A DNA stretch of 22,733 nucleotides from contig JAEXTK010000269.1 in assembly GCA_023406985.1 (NCBI GenBank), positions 1-22,733 of the forward strand, written 5' to 3'. Made by a program: the position numbers and the translations under genes. The stretch comes from Spirochaetota bacterium. Lineage in GTDB: Bacteria; Spirochaetota; Spirochaetia; Treponematales; Breznakiellaceae. Every line of letters starts with the position of its first letter. Within the stretch, counting starts at the first letter, position 1. Shown piece by piece: positions 7,959-15,914 of this stretch. The notes beneath the pieces are model-generated. The model searched no databases, was not told the DNA's origin, and worked only from the letters and a program-made list of their open reading frames with translations.

Positions 7959-7983
7959 AAAAAAACCGGACCCGTCCGCGCGG
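7959..7983 (-). terminator. Possible intrinsic terminator after dnaE
   Basis: On the minus strand, 52 nt past the dnaE stop, a short GC hairpin (CGGA/TCCG, 7967-7978, extendable by one pair with a tight loop) is followed after one base by seven T (7965-7959). The stem is short, so efficiency is uncertain, but the T-tract is unusual in this GC-rich sequence and the position fits. Confidence 0.42.
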
Positions 7984-8033
7984 CCCCTCGCCGCGGCGGA
8001 TGGGACTTGCGCGCGGGCCGGCCGGCTCGGCGT

Positions 8034-11000
8034 TCACTCCTTCCAGGTTTCCGCCACGCCGGGGCACATGCCGATGGCCTCCAGGGCCCAGTCCTCGGGG
8101 CTGGAGGTGATCTGCGTGGCGGCGCGGATGACCGCCTCGCCGCCCGCGGCGGGGACGTGGAGGAAGACGTTGCACGACCCGGAGTGTTCGAAGAGGTAGT
8201 CGCGGAGGGGGTAGAGCGTCTCCTCTTCGTCGGCGGCGCCGACCTCCAGGCGGACGTGCACTTCCCGGTAGGATTTTTCGGTGAGGTCGTCCGGATCCAG
8301 GAGGGCCTCCACGACGAGGCTGTACTTCTTGTCCTCGGCCGCGAGTTCCGCGCCGCTACCTCCGCCGTTCCCGTCCTTCTGCTTGAACTTGTTGCGGCCC
8401 GAGCCGTCGTCCAGCTTGCCGCGGATCGCGACGATCTCGTCCACCCTGAGCTTGTCCCGGCTCTTCTCCCAGATGTCGGTGAAGAACACCAGGTCGATGT
8501 CGCCCTTGTAGTCGCCGAGGAGCCCGAAGCCCATCCACTTGCCGTTCTTGGTCTGGTAGGGCCGGAGCGACTTGACGATGCCGACGAGGGTGTATTCCTT
8601 GCCCACGGTGGCGCGGTCCGGGTGGGAGAGGTCCAGGGAGACGGAGCGCTCCCAGGCCAGCTTGTACTTGTCCATCGGGTGGCCGGAGAAGTAGAAGCCG
8701 ATGAGTTCCTTCTCCACCCGGAGCTTCTCCGAGGCTTCCCAATCGGGGAAGGGCTCGAAGACGAAGTCGGGATACTCCTTCTCGCCCGAATCCTCGAAGA
8801 GGCTCGATTGGCCGAACTTCTTGTCGTCCTTCTTGTTCTGGGCGTATTCCACCGCGCGCTCCACGTTCCCGAGGAGGGTCGCCCGGGAGAGGCCGAAGTG
8901 GTCGAAGGCGCCGGTCTGGATGAGGAGTTCGACGACCTTCTTGCCGACGGTCCGGATCTCCACGCGCTCGAGGAAATCCATGAGGTCTCGGTAGGGGCCG
9001 CCCGCCTGCCGGACCGCGATGATCTCGTCCGCGGACGCGTCCCCGAGGCCCTTGATGCCGAGCAGTCCGTACACGATGCGGCCGTCCACGACGGTGAAGT
9101 ACTTCTCCGACCGGTTCACGTCGGGCGGATCGATGGGGATGCCCATCTTGCGCGCCTCGTCGATGTACTCGGGCAGCTTGTCCGTGCTCGTGATCTCGTT
9201 CGTGAGGTTGGCCGCCATGAACTCCGCGGGGAAATTGGCCTTGAGGTAGGCGGTGCGGTAGGCCACGACCGAGTAGGCCGCCGCGTGGCTCTTGTTGAAG
9301 CCGTAGCCCGCGAAGGGGATGAGGATCTCGAAGATGCGGTCGGCGTCGGCTTCCTTGAAGCCCTTCTGCTTGGCCCCCTCGATGAACTTGGCCTTCTCCT
9401 TGACCATGACCTCGGCCTTCTTCTTTCCCATGGCGCGGCGGAGGATATCGGCTTGGCCCAGGGTGTAGCCCGCGATGATCTGGGTGACCTGCATGACCTG
9501 TTCCTGGTAGACGATGACGCCGTAGGTCTCCTCCAGGATGCCCTTGAGCGAGGGGTCGGGGTATTCGATGGGCTGCCGTCCCCACTTGGACTCGACGAAC
9601 TGGGGAATGTAGGCCATGGGGCCGGGGCGGTAGAGGGCGTTGAGGGCGATGAGGTCCTCGATCTTGTTCGGCTTGGCCTGCTTGAGGATGTTCTGCATGC
9701 CCTGGGATTCGAACTGGAACACGCCGGCGCTTTTGCCCTCGCCGAGCATCTTGTAGGTGGCCTCGTCCGTCTCGCTCACCGCGTCCGCGTCGAAATGCGC
9801 CCATTCGCCGCCCCGCTTGCGGATGAGGTCCTGGGTGTTCTTGATGAGGGTGAGGGTCTTGAGGCCGAGGAAGTCCATCTTCACGAGGCCGCAAGGCTCG
9901 ATCTGGTCCATCGTGAACTGGGTGGCCACGCCGCCCGTCTTGGGGTCGCGGTAGAGGGGCACGTAGTCGGTGAGCTCGGTCTTGCCGATCACGACGCCCG
10001 CGGCATGGAGGGACGTATGGCGGTTCTTGTTCTCCAGCTTCTTGGCGATGGCGAAGAGCTCGGCGTACTTGGGATCGGCGGCGAGCTCGGCCAGGCGCGG
10101 CTCCAGCTCCAGCGCCTTCTTGAGGGTCATCTTGGGATCCTCGGGGACGAGCTTGGTGATCATGTTGGACTCGTCCAGGGGGATGTCGAGGGCCCGGGCC
10201 ACGTCCTTGATGACGGCCTTGGCCTTGAGGGTCCCGAAGGTGATGATCTGGCCGACGCGGTCCGACCCGTACTTCGCGGTGACGTAATCGATGACCTCGC
10301 CCCGCCGTTCGAAGCAGAAGTCCACGTCGAAGTCGGGCATGGACACGCGCTCCGGGTTGAGGAAGCGCTCGAAGAGGAGGTTGTATTTCAGGGGTTCGAT
10401 GTCGGTGATCCGCATGGCGTAGGCGACGATGGAACCCGCGCCCGAACCGCGGCCCGGGCCCACCGGGATGTCGTGCTCCTTGGCCCAGTTGATGAAGTCC
10501 GCCACGATGAGGAAGTAGCCGGTGAAGTCCATCTTGATGATGATGTCGAGCTCGTACTCGGCCCGCTTCCTGATCTCGTCGGTGATTTCCCCGTACCGCT
10601 TCTTGAGCCCCTCGAAGGTGAGGTGGCGCATGTACGCGGCCGGGTCGGCGAAGCCTGCGGGAATCTCGTAGTCGGGCAGCAGGGGGCCCGGCTGGGGGAT
10701 ATGGACGTCGCACATCTCGGCGATGCGCACGGTGTTGAGGAGGGCTTCGGGGTAGTCCGGGAAGACGGCGGCCATCTCCTCGGCCGACTTGAGGTAGAAC
10801 CGGTCGTTCTCGAACTTCATGCGGTTCGTGTCCGACCGCTTCTTGTTCGTGCCTATGCAGAGCAGGATGTCCTGGGCGACCGCGTCCGCGCTCTCCGCGT
10901 AGTGGAGGTCGTTCGTGGCCACGAGGGGAATGCCCGTCCTGCGGGAAAGCTCCACGAGGGCCTTGTTCACGACCTTCTGCTCCGCGATGCCGTGGTCCTG

Positions 11001-11528
11001 GAGCTCCAGGTAGAAGTGGCCTTCCCCGAAGATCTCAAGGAAGGACCGGGCCCGCGCCTCCGCCTTGTCCAGCTTGCCCGCGAGGATATCGGCCGGAATC
11101 TCGCCCGCGAGGCAGGCCGAGAGGCAGATGACGCCTTCCGCATATTGGCGCAGCAGTTCGTCGTCGATGCGGGGCTTGTAGTAGAAGCCCTCGGTGTAGG
11201 AGCGCGAGGTGAGCTTCACGAGGTTACGGTAGCCCGTCTCGTTCTTGGCCAGGAGCACGAGGTGGTAGTACTTGTTGCCGTATTCGGTGCCCGTCCGCTC
11301 CAGGCGGGAGGAGCCGGCCATGTAGAACTCGTTGCCGATGACCGGATGTATCCCCTGGGCCTTGCACTCGTTGTAGAACTTGAGCGCGCCGAACATGTTC
11401 CCGTGGTCGGTGATCGCCAGGTGCTTCATGCCGAGCGCCTTCGCCTTGGCGACGAGGGTCGGGATGGAGGAGGCGCCGTCGAGCAGGGAGAAGTCGCTAT
11501 GGGCGTGGAGGTGCACGAATTCGATCAT
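8034..11528 (-). CDS. dnaE: DNA polymerase III alpha subunit (DnaE)
   Basis: A full-length 1164-residue C-family polymerase, the catalytic subunit of the replicative holoenzyme. The PHP domain (1 to about 270) begins FVHLHAHSDFSLLDGAS with its metal-binding HxH at 8-10 and ITDHGN at 39-44. The polymerase core has GPGRGSGAGS (358-366), the catalytic MPDFDVDF with Asp401 and Asp403, and the third acidic residue Asp552 in KMDFLGL. ALYRPGPM (631-638) and GYGFNKSHAAAYS (741-753) follow. The helix-hairpin-helix is near GLLGIKGLGDASA (821-833), a beta-clamp-binding motif QSSLF is at 907-911, and an OB-fold fills the last 200 residues. It is DnaE1-like, the single replicative type of non-Firmicute bacteria. 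The ATG has no Shine-Dalgarno sequence and follows a -10-like hexamer by 6 nt, so the message may be leaderless. The gene is intact, with no sign of transfer. Confidence 0.98.
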   Translation of the reverse strand: MIEFVHLHAHSDFSLLDGASSIPTLVAKAKALGMKHLAITDHGNMFGALKFYNECKAQGIHPVIGNEFYMAGSSRLERTGTEYGNKYYHLVLLAKNETGYRNLVKLTSRSYTEGFYYKPRIDDELLRQYAEGVICLSACLAGEIPADILAGKLDKAEARARSFLEIFGEGHFYLELQDHGIAEQKVVNKALVELSRRTGIPLVATNDLHYAESADAVAQDILLCIGTNKKRSDTNRMKFENDRFYLKSAEEMAAVFPDYPEALLNTVRIAEMCDVHIPQPGPLLPDYEIPAGFADPAAYMRHLTFEGLKKRYGEITDEIRKRAEYELDIIIKMDFTGYFLIVADFINWAKEHDIPVGPGRGSGAGSIVAYAMRITDIEPLKYNLLFERFLNPERVSMPDFDVDFCFERRGEVIDYVTAKYGSDRVGQIITFGTLKAKAVIKDVARALDIPLDESNMITKLVPEDPKMTLKKALELEPRLAELAADPKYAELFAIAKKLENKNRHTSLHAAGVVIGKTELTDYVPLYRDPKTGGVATQFTMDQIEPCGLVKMDFLGLKTLTLIKNTQDLIRKRGGEWAHFDADAVSETDEATYKMLGEGKSAGVFQFESQGMQNILKQAKPNKIEDLIALNALYRPGPMAYIPQFVESKWGRQPIEYPDPSLKGILEETYGVIVYQEQVMQVTQIIAGYTLGQADILRRAMGKKKAEVMVKEKAKFIEGAKQKGFKEADADRIFEILIPFAGYGFNKSHAAAYSVVAYRTAYLKANFPAEFMAANLTNEITSTDKLPEYIDEARKMGIPIDPPDVNRSEKYFTVVDGRIVYGLLGIKGLGDASADEIIAVRQAGGPYRDLMDFLERVEIRTVGKKVVELLIQTGAFDHFGLSRATLLGNVERAVEYAQNKKDDKKFGQSSLFEDSGEKEYPDFVFEPFPDWEASEKLRVEKELIGFYFSGHPMDKYKLAWERSVSLDLSHPDRATVGKEYTLVGIVKSLRPYQTKNGKWMGFGLLGDYKGDIDLVFFTDIWEKSRDKLRVDEIVAIRGKLDDGSGRNKFKQKDGNGGGSGAELAAEDKKYSLVVEALLDPDDLTEKSYREVHVRLEVGAADEEETLYPLRDYLFEHSGSCNVFLHVPAAGGEAVIRAATQITSSPEDWALEAIGMCPGVAETWKE

Positions 11529-11534
11529 GGCCGC

Positions 11535-11563
11535 AGTGTATATGCGGAGCGGCCAGCCGTAAA
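11535..11563 (-). promoter_or_regulatory. dnaE promoter, probably giving a leaderless mRNA
   Basis: On the minus strand TTTACG (11563-11558), a 17-bp spacer and TACACT (11540-11535) precede ATG 11528 by 6 nt. Transcription starting 7 nt after the -10 would begin at the A of the start codon. No ribosome binding site is visible. Confidence 0.5.
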
Positions 11564-11597
11564 GGGGCGGCGGAGCGCGGGCCGGGGCGGAAAGATT

Positions 11598-12542
11598 TCA
11601 GCGCCGGTAGAGGAGGGCGTTCGTGGAATCGAAGAAGGAAACGGTCGTCGCGGAAGCGGATATCTCGAGTTCCGCGAACCCGAAGGTGGACGCGGAAAAG
11701 GCCGTCGCCGCGCTCTTGCCGACGGCGCGCAGGCGACAAGCGGCGCCGGAGACGACGAAGAGCTCCTGAGAGGCGTCCCCGTCGACATCGAGCTCCTGGA
11801 GTTCCAGATCGTGGTCGTGACCCGAAAGGACCACGTCTACGTACCCCTCCGTGAACATTTCCGCAAGGAAATCGAAGAGGACCGGGTTGTCCCCGTGATC
11901 CCCCGAAGAGAACGGCGGGTGGTGGACGGCGAGGATGCAGAGGTCGGGTGAGCGGGACCTCATCATTCGGAGAGCCCAATCGCGGATCGTCTGCCCTTCG
12001 CGTCCGGGCCAGGGGTTTTCGGCCGCATCGACGAGCAGGGCGGAATCCAGACCGTAGATATCCACGGCGTAACCGTCGGAAAGCACGACGGGCAAAAGGT
12101 AGGCGAAACCCGGCGCCTTCCAGCGACCGTCCGGATCGACGTAACGGAATTGGGCCCGGGGCCTCCCGTAATGGTCGTGATTCCCGAGGATCACGTAAAA
12201 CGGGAAATTCAGGCTATCGGCCGGGTAGATAGCGCGGAAATAGGCGTTGAACAGGGGGCTTTCGGGCGTCTCGACGCCGCGCTCGTAGAAGTTATCGCCG
12301 AGGAGGAGGGCAAAGTCGAACGGGGCCGTCTCCTCGCGGGCTACGATGCCGGCCGCGACCGCTTTCTGCGCTTCTCCCCCGTCTCCCCAATCGCCGAAGG
12401 CGAGTACGCGCGCCGTCTCGCCCGGCACGGAGAGTACCGGCAGAATCGTCCCCTCGTCCTGCCGGTCATCCCCCTGCGTGCACGAAAGGTCGAGCGAACA
12501 GAGAAGGGCGGGAAGCGCGATCCAGCGGACTACGTTCCTCAT
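11598..12542 (-). CDS. Purple-acid-phosphatase-like metallophosphoesterase, probable lipoprotein
   Basis: A 314-residue calcineurin-like phosphoesterase with all five metal-ligand blocks in order: GDWGD with Asp51, LLLGDNFYERG with Asp83, GNHDH with Asn121 and His122, VHHPPF with His207-His208, and SGHDHD with His242 and His244. GDNFYERGV and the HHPPFSSGDHGDN block are closest to the small tartrate-resistant (type 5) acid phosphatases. An N-terminal hydrophobic segment ending LDLSC at Cys21 suggests a lipoprotein, so it probably hydrolyses phosphomonoesters in the periplasm or at the surface, perhaps for phosphate scavenging; the substrate is unknown. The start at 12542 has no Shine-Dalgarno sequence, but a good promoter ends 6 nt before it. 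The cyclase stop is 82 nt upstream and dnaE begins 69 nt downstream on the same strand. Confidence 0.88.
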   Translation of the reverse strand: MRNVVRWIALPALLCSLDLSCTQGDDRQDEGTILPVLSVPGETARVLAFGDWGDGGEAQKAVAAGIVAREETAPFDFALLLGDNFYERGVETPESPLFNAYFRAIYPADSLNFPFYVILGNHDHYGRPRAQFRYVDPDGRWKAPGFAYLLPVVLSDGYAVDIYGLDSALLVDAAENPWPGREGQTIRDWALRMMRSRSPDLCILAVHHPPFSSGDHGDNPVLFDFLAEMFTEGYVDVVLSGHDHDLELQELDVDGDASQELFVVSGAACRLRAVGKSAATAFSASTFGFAELEISASATTVSFFDSTNALLYRR

Positions 12543-12548
12543 GCCTAA

Positions 12549-12576
12549 AGTATACGGCGCTCGATGGCGATTCCAA
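12549..12576 (-). promoter_or_regulatory. Promoter of the acid-phosphatase-like gene, probably leaderless
   Basis: On the minus strand TTGGAA (12576-12571), a 16-bp spacer and TATACT (12554-12549) lie 6 nt before ATG 12542. Both hexamers are close to the sigma-70 consensus, and the predicted start of transcription coincides with the initiation codon. Confidence 0.55.
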
Positions 12577-12624
12577 GTCAGCTCTCCACCGAATAGGCGT
12601 CGGGCCTGGCGGCGCCGGCCGGAT

Positions 12625-13920
12625 TCAACGCGCCGCTCCCCCCTCCTCCAGGCCCCAGATCCTCACCGGACGTTCCTTGCCTTTCGGAGAAGCCTCGCCG
12701 AGGGCGGAGAAGCGCGCGCGGTTCGGCTCCCCGAGGCGGTCGCGCACGGCTTCGCTCACGATGCAGCGTCTGCGGTAGGTCTTGCAGAGGGATTCCAGCC
12801 GGGACGCGACGTTCACGTGGTCGCCGATCACCGTATAGTTCTTGCGGTTTCGGCTCCCGAGGTCGCCCATGATGACCTTCCCGAAGTCGATGCCGATGCC
12901 GATATCGTCGGGGACGCAGAGCCCCGCCGCCGCGAGCGAAGCCTTGAGGCGCCCGAGGCGATGGAGCATCTCGATCGAGCAGGAAACCGCGTCGTCGCAG
13001 GCCGAGTCCGCCCCGTGGACGCCGAAGACCGCCATGACGGCATCCCCGATGTACTTGTCCACCGAGCCGCCGTAGCGGGAGACGAGCTCGTCCCACTCGG
13101 TGAAGTAGGCGTTGAGCATGGCCGAGACGCGGGCGCTCTCCTCGCGCTCGCTCAAATTGGTGAAATTCCGGATGTCCGCGAAGAGCACGCAGAGTTCCCG
13201 CTCCGCCGGGGCGCCCCCGTCGTTCGCGATGATCTCGTCCCGGAACGACCGGTCCACGTATTGGCCGAAGAGCTCGTTGATGCGCGCGGTGAGCGACAGC
13301 ACCTTGACCCTTCCCACCGCGATCGTCAGCGCGAGGAAGGCGCCGCCGAGGAGGACGTAGACGTGCGCGGGATCGCCGACGAAGGCGGCCACGCCCTCCC
13401 CGAGGTTCTCTATGCCGACGGCGGCGCGGACCTCCTCCTCGGTGAGCTTCCCCGCCGCCTGGAGTTCCTCGTAGCCGAGCCGGAGATCGAAGTAGAGGTA
13501 TACCGCGAAGAACGCCGCGACGTTGGTCACCGAGATGGCGAACTCCAGCGCCATGCGTCGGCGGACCGGCCCCGCGGCGCGGGACGCCGCCTGGAGGACG
13601 GCCGTCGCCAGGGAGAAGATCCAGAAGAAGACGTGCCCCATGGCGAGCAGGAAGGCCGGTCCCTCCAGCGATTCGGCGGCCACGTAGACCGCCGGGGCGA
13701 GGAGGGAGAGGAGGAAGCGGGGGAGCGCCGCGGCGCCGAACCGCGCGAGGAGCAGGGTCTGCGCGAGGAGGGTCGCGAGGAGGAGGACGTGCCCCCCGTT
13801 GGCGAAGAAGCCGAGCGGGGCCTTCCCGAAATTCATGAGCAGGTAGAAGAGGGCGTACTGTCCCGAGTAGAGGAGGAGCTCGTCGAGGAAACGGGCGAAA
13901 AGGGCGCCTTCGGTTTTCAT
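12625..13920 (-). CDS. Membrane-anchored class III adenylate cyclase
   Basis: A 431-residue protein with an N-terminal membrane region (about 1-205; roughly five or six hydrophobic segments, with a loop at 145-180 perhaps outside) and a cytoplasmic class III nucleotide cyclase domain (about 240-425). Metal-binding Asp249 is in FADIRNFT and Asp293 in KYIGDAVMAVFG. The adenine-specifying pair Lys289 and Asp367 (TVIGDHVN) and the transition-state pair Asn370 and Arg374 (NVASRLE) are present, so ATP to cAMP is expected and the homodimer should be competent. No HAMP or recognised sensor domain is seen; the membrane part is probably the sensor. The start has no Shine-Dalgarno sequence, and TATGCT lies 6 nt upstream. 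It is transcribed divergently from the hydrogenase maturation operon across 178 bp; no functional link to that operon is evident. Confidence 0.92.
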   Translation of the reverse strand: MKTEGALFARFLDELLLYSGQYALFYLLMNFGKAPLGFFANGGHVLLLATLLAQTLLLARFGAAALPRFLLSLLAPAVYVAAESLEGPAFLLAMGHVFFWIFSLATAVLQAASRAAGPVRRRMALEFAISVTNVAAFFAVYLYFDLRLGYEELQAAGKLTEEEVRAAVGIENLGEGVAAFVGDPAHVYVLLGGAFLALTIAVGRVKVLSLTARINELFGQYVDRSFRDEIIANDGGAPAERELCVLFADIRNFTNLSEREESARVSAMLNAYFTEWDELVSRYGGSVDKYIGDAVMAVFGVHGADSACDDAVSCSIEMLHRLGRLKASLAAAGLCVPDDIGIGIDFGKVIMGDLGSRNRKNYTVIGDHVNVASRLESLCKTYRRRCIVSEAVRDRLGEPNRARFSALGEASPKGKERPVRIWGLEEGGAAR

Positions 13921-13926
13921 GGATCA

Positions 13927-13932
13927 AGCATA
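13927..13932 (-). promoter_or_regulatory. -10-like hexamer of the adenylate cyclase gene
   Basis: TATGCT on the minus strand lies 6 nt before ATG 13920, and no Shine-Dalgarno sequence is present. No -35 match was found at 16-18 bp. It is called mainly because it repeats the spacing seen for the two genes downstream. Confidence 0.35.
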
Positions 13933-14000
13933 GTGCACCGCGGTCGAAGGCGCTCAGGGAACGTACGCGAGTCCTTCGGCAGGGCCCGTCGACGAGCGGC

Positions 14001-14029
14001 TTGACTAGATAAAAAATACTCGATATTCT
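14001..14029 (+). promoter_or_regulatory. Promoter of the hydrogenase maturation operon
   Basis: TTGACT (14001-14006), a 17-bp AT-rich spacer and TATTCT (14024-14029) form the best sigma-70-type promoter in the window. Transcription should begin near 14036, giving a leader of about 63 nt that ends with an AAAGGAG ribosome binding site before ATG 14099. Confidence 0.68.
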
Positions 14030-14045
14030 TTGGTCGACTGAGAGG

Positions 14046-14068
14046 GAGGTGGTCCCGACCTCAAGGTC
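14046..14068 (+). promoter_or_regulatory. Palindrome and alternative hairpin in the hyd operon leader
   Basis: GACCTCAAGGTC (14057-14068) is a near-perfect dyad (5-bp arms, 2-bp centre) about 20 nt after the predicted transcription start. Its left arm overlaps ACCTC (14058-14062), which can instead pair with GAGGT (14046-14050). It may be an operator or a small RNA switch. The sequence shows the structure only, not which of these applies. Confidence 0.35.
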
Positions 14069-14098
14069 TCAAACGCATCCGATCCAAAGGAGCTTCCG

Positions 14099-14386
14099 AT
14101 GGAGAAGAGACTCGGCGTCGTGGCCGTACTCATAGAAGGCCGCGATTCGATACCCCGCGTAAACCAAATCCTCTCGGCCCAGGGCGACATCATCCAGGGA
14201 CGACTCGGCATGCCTTTCCGGGACAAGGGCGTGCAGGTCATCTCGCTCATCGTGGAAGGATCGACGGACGAAATCGGCGCGCTCACCGGCCCCCTCGGGC
14301 GGCTCAGCGGCGTGCAGGTCAAGTCGATCCTCACGGGCTTCCGGGAGGACGGACATGGGAATCAATCAGGCCACGGGAACGGCTAA
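14099..14386 (+). CDS. TM1266-like iron-only hydrogenase system regulator
   Basis: A 95-residue ACT-like (NikR C-terminal-like) protein of the TM1266 family, found almost only beside [FeFe]-hydrogenase maturation genes and called a putative regulator. The sequence EKRLGVVAVLIEGRD, GDIIQGRLGMPFRDKGVQVISLIVEG and STDEIGALTGPLGRL is typical through about residue 80. The last 15 residues are a Gly/His-rich tail lying over the start of hydG. It has no DNA-binding domain of its own, so any regulatory action would need ligand sensing or a partner. AAAGGAG 7 nt before the ATG is the best ribosome binding site in the operon. It is the first gene and overlaps hydG by 32 nt, which favours translational coupling. 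Family assignment is strong; the biochemical role is unproven in the family. Confidence 0.88.
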   Translation: MEKRLGVVAVLIEGRDSIPRVNQILSAQGDIIQGRLGMPFRDKGVQVISLIVEGSTDEIGALTGPLGRLSGVQVKSILTGFREDGHGNQSGHGNG

Positions 14387-15914
14387 GGCCGGCGCGGACG
14401 TCGCCACCGGCGCTACCACCGCGCGCGCCGCCGGCAAAGACGCCGTCGGCAGGGACGCCGTCGGCAGGGACGCCGCCGGCAGGGACGCCGCCGGCAGGGA
14501 CGCCGCCGGCACCTTCCTCGACTACGGCCGCATAGCGGAGCTCGCCCTGGCGGCGGAGCCGTCCGCGGAGCGGGTTAACGCCATCCTGGCCAAGGCGCGG
14601 CTCCTCCGCGGACTTACCAGCGCGGAGGCGGCGGAGCTCGCCGCGATCCGGGATGCCGGTTCCCTTTCCCTGCTGCTCCAGACGGCGGGAGAGGTCAAGC
14701 GCGCGATCTACGGGAAGCGCATGGTGCTCTTCGCCCCGGTGTACACGGGCAACCACTGCGTCAACGACTGCGTGTACTGCGGCTTCCGCGCCTCCAACCG
14801 TTCCTTGCGCCGGGTCGTGCTCTCCAAGGCGGAGATCGCGCGCCAGGCGGAGCTCCTCTTGGCCCAGGGGCACAAGCGCCTTCTCGTGATCGCGGGCGAA
14901 TCGCCCAAGCAGGACCTAGCGCACATCCTTCAGGCGATCGACGCCTGCTACTCGGTACAAGTGAACGGCGCCAGGGTCCGCCGCATCAACGTGGAGCTCG
15001 CGCCGCTCACCGTTGAAGGCTTCAGGTCGCTCAAGGCCGCCAAGATAGGCACCTACGTCTGTTTCCAGGAAACCTATGATCCCGAGCTCTACGCCGCCGC
15101 CCACCCCTCCGGCCCCAAAGCCGACTACCGGAACCGCCTTTACGTGATGGACCGCGCCATGGAGGGCGGCTGCGACGACGTGGGCCTCGGCGCCCTCTTC
15201 GGGCTCGGGAACTGGCGGTACGAACTCGTGGCCATGCTGGAGCACGCGCGGCACCTTGAGGAGCAGTTCGGCTGCGGCCCCCACACGGTGAGCGTACCCC
15301 GCATCGAGTACGCCGAGGGCGCCCCGGCCGCCGAGGTGGTCCCGAATCCCGTATCCGACGACGACTTCCGCAAGCTGGTCGCCATCCTTCGCGTGACGCT
15401 GCCCTACGTGGGCATCATCCTCTCCACCCGCGAGCGGACCAGCTTCCGCAAGGAGCTCCTGGCCTACGGCGTGAGCCAGATCTCCGCGGGTTCCCGGACC
15501 GACCCGGGTGGCTACGATGAAGACTCCCGCGACGCGGCGGCCGAGGCGTCCGCCCCCGGCGCCGGCGCCTCGGGCCAGTTCGCCCTCGGCGACACGAGGG
15601 GCCTGGAGGAGGTCATCTCCGACCTCGTGGACGACGGGTACGTCCCGAGCTTCTGCACGGGCTGCTACCGGAAAGGAAGGACGGGCGCCGACTTCATGGA
15701 CCTGGCCAAGCCGGGGCTCATCAAGGAATTCTGCCTCCCGAACGGCCTCGTCTCCTTCGCCGAATACCTCTACGACTACGCCTCCCCCGCGACCCGGGAG
15801 AAGGGACTCGCGCTCATCCAGGCGATGAAGGCGGAGGCGACCGAGAAGACGCGGCCCTATCTGGACAAGGCCCTCGCCGATACGGCCGCCGGGGCGCGGG
15901 ACCTCTACCGGTGA
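14355..15914 (+). CDS. hydG: [FeFe]-hydrogenase maturase HydG (radical SAM, tyrosine lyase)
   Basis: A 519-residue radical SAM enzyme that cleaves tyrosine to p-cresol and dehydroglycine and turns the latter into the CO and CN ligands of the Fe(CO)2(CN) synthon. The SAM cluster motif CVNDCVYC gives Cys135, Cys139 and Cys142. The second, HydG-specific cluster is held by CTGC (Cys434, Cys437) and Cys460 (EFCLPNG), with the family block GRTGADFMDLAKPG between. SRTDPGGY is also present, followed by an Ala-rich insertion near 397-412. The protein is longer than the usual 470 or so because residues 1-52 are low-complexity, including five pentapeptides DA(V/A)GR from a 15-bp tandem repeat; the recognisable protein starts near TFLDYGRIAEL. 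ATG 14355 has GGGAGG 6 nt upstream, so the extended N-terminus is probably translated. The stop overlaps hydE by 4 nt. Confidence 0.95.
   Translation: MGINQATGTAKAGADVATGATTARAAGKDAVGRDAVGRDAAGRDAAGRDAAGTFLDYGRIAELALAAEPSAERVNAILAKARLLRGLTSAEAAELAAIRDAGSLSLLLQTAGEVKRAIYGKRMVLFAPVYTGNHCVNDCVYCGFRASNRSLRRVVLSKAEIARQAELLLAQGHKRLLVIAGESPKQDLAHILQAIDACYSVQVNGARVRRINVELAPLTVEGFRSLKAAKIGTYVCFQETYDPELYAAAHPSGPKADYRNRLYVMDRAMEGGCDDVGLGALFGLGNWRYELVAMLEHARHLEEQFGCGPHTVSVPRIEYAEGAPAAEVVPNPVSDDDFRKLVAILRVTLPYVGIILSTRERTSFRKELLAYGVSQISAGSRTDPGGYDEDSRDAAAEASAPGAGASGQFALGDTRGLEEVISDLVDDGYVPSFCTGCYRKGRTGADFMDLAKPGLIKEFCLPNGLVSFAEYLYDYASPATREKGLALIQAMKAEATEKTRPYLDKALADTAAGARDLYR
14439..14513 (+). repeat. 15-bp tandem repeat (5 copies) inside hydG
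   Basis: Five head-to-tail 15-bp units at 14439, 14454, 14469, 14484 and 14499. Units 1-2 read GACGCCGTCGGCAGG, units 3-4 GACGCCGCCGGCAGG, and the last ends ACC. Translation gives DAVGR or DAAGR pentapeptides. Nearly the same unit is repeated in the lyase gene at 18300-18350. Confidence 0.93.

Noticed and set aside
8007..11951. Open plus-strand frame of 1314 codons antisense to dnaE
   Set aside because: It is the shadow of a GC-rich gene: the product is a biased Val/Glu/His/Gly/Leu string with no motif, and the minus-strand frame encodes an intact DnaE.
12346..14004. Open plus-strand frame of 552 codons over the phosphatase and adenylate cyclase genes
   Set aside because: The translation is low-complexity Glu/Arg/Asp-rich, with no ribosome binding site and no conserved motif. 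The minus-strand genes are clearly real.
14439..14513. Short regular repeats that could suggest a CRISPR array
   Set aside because: The units are contiguous 15-mers without spacers and are translated as part of hydG.
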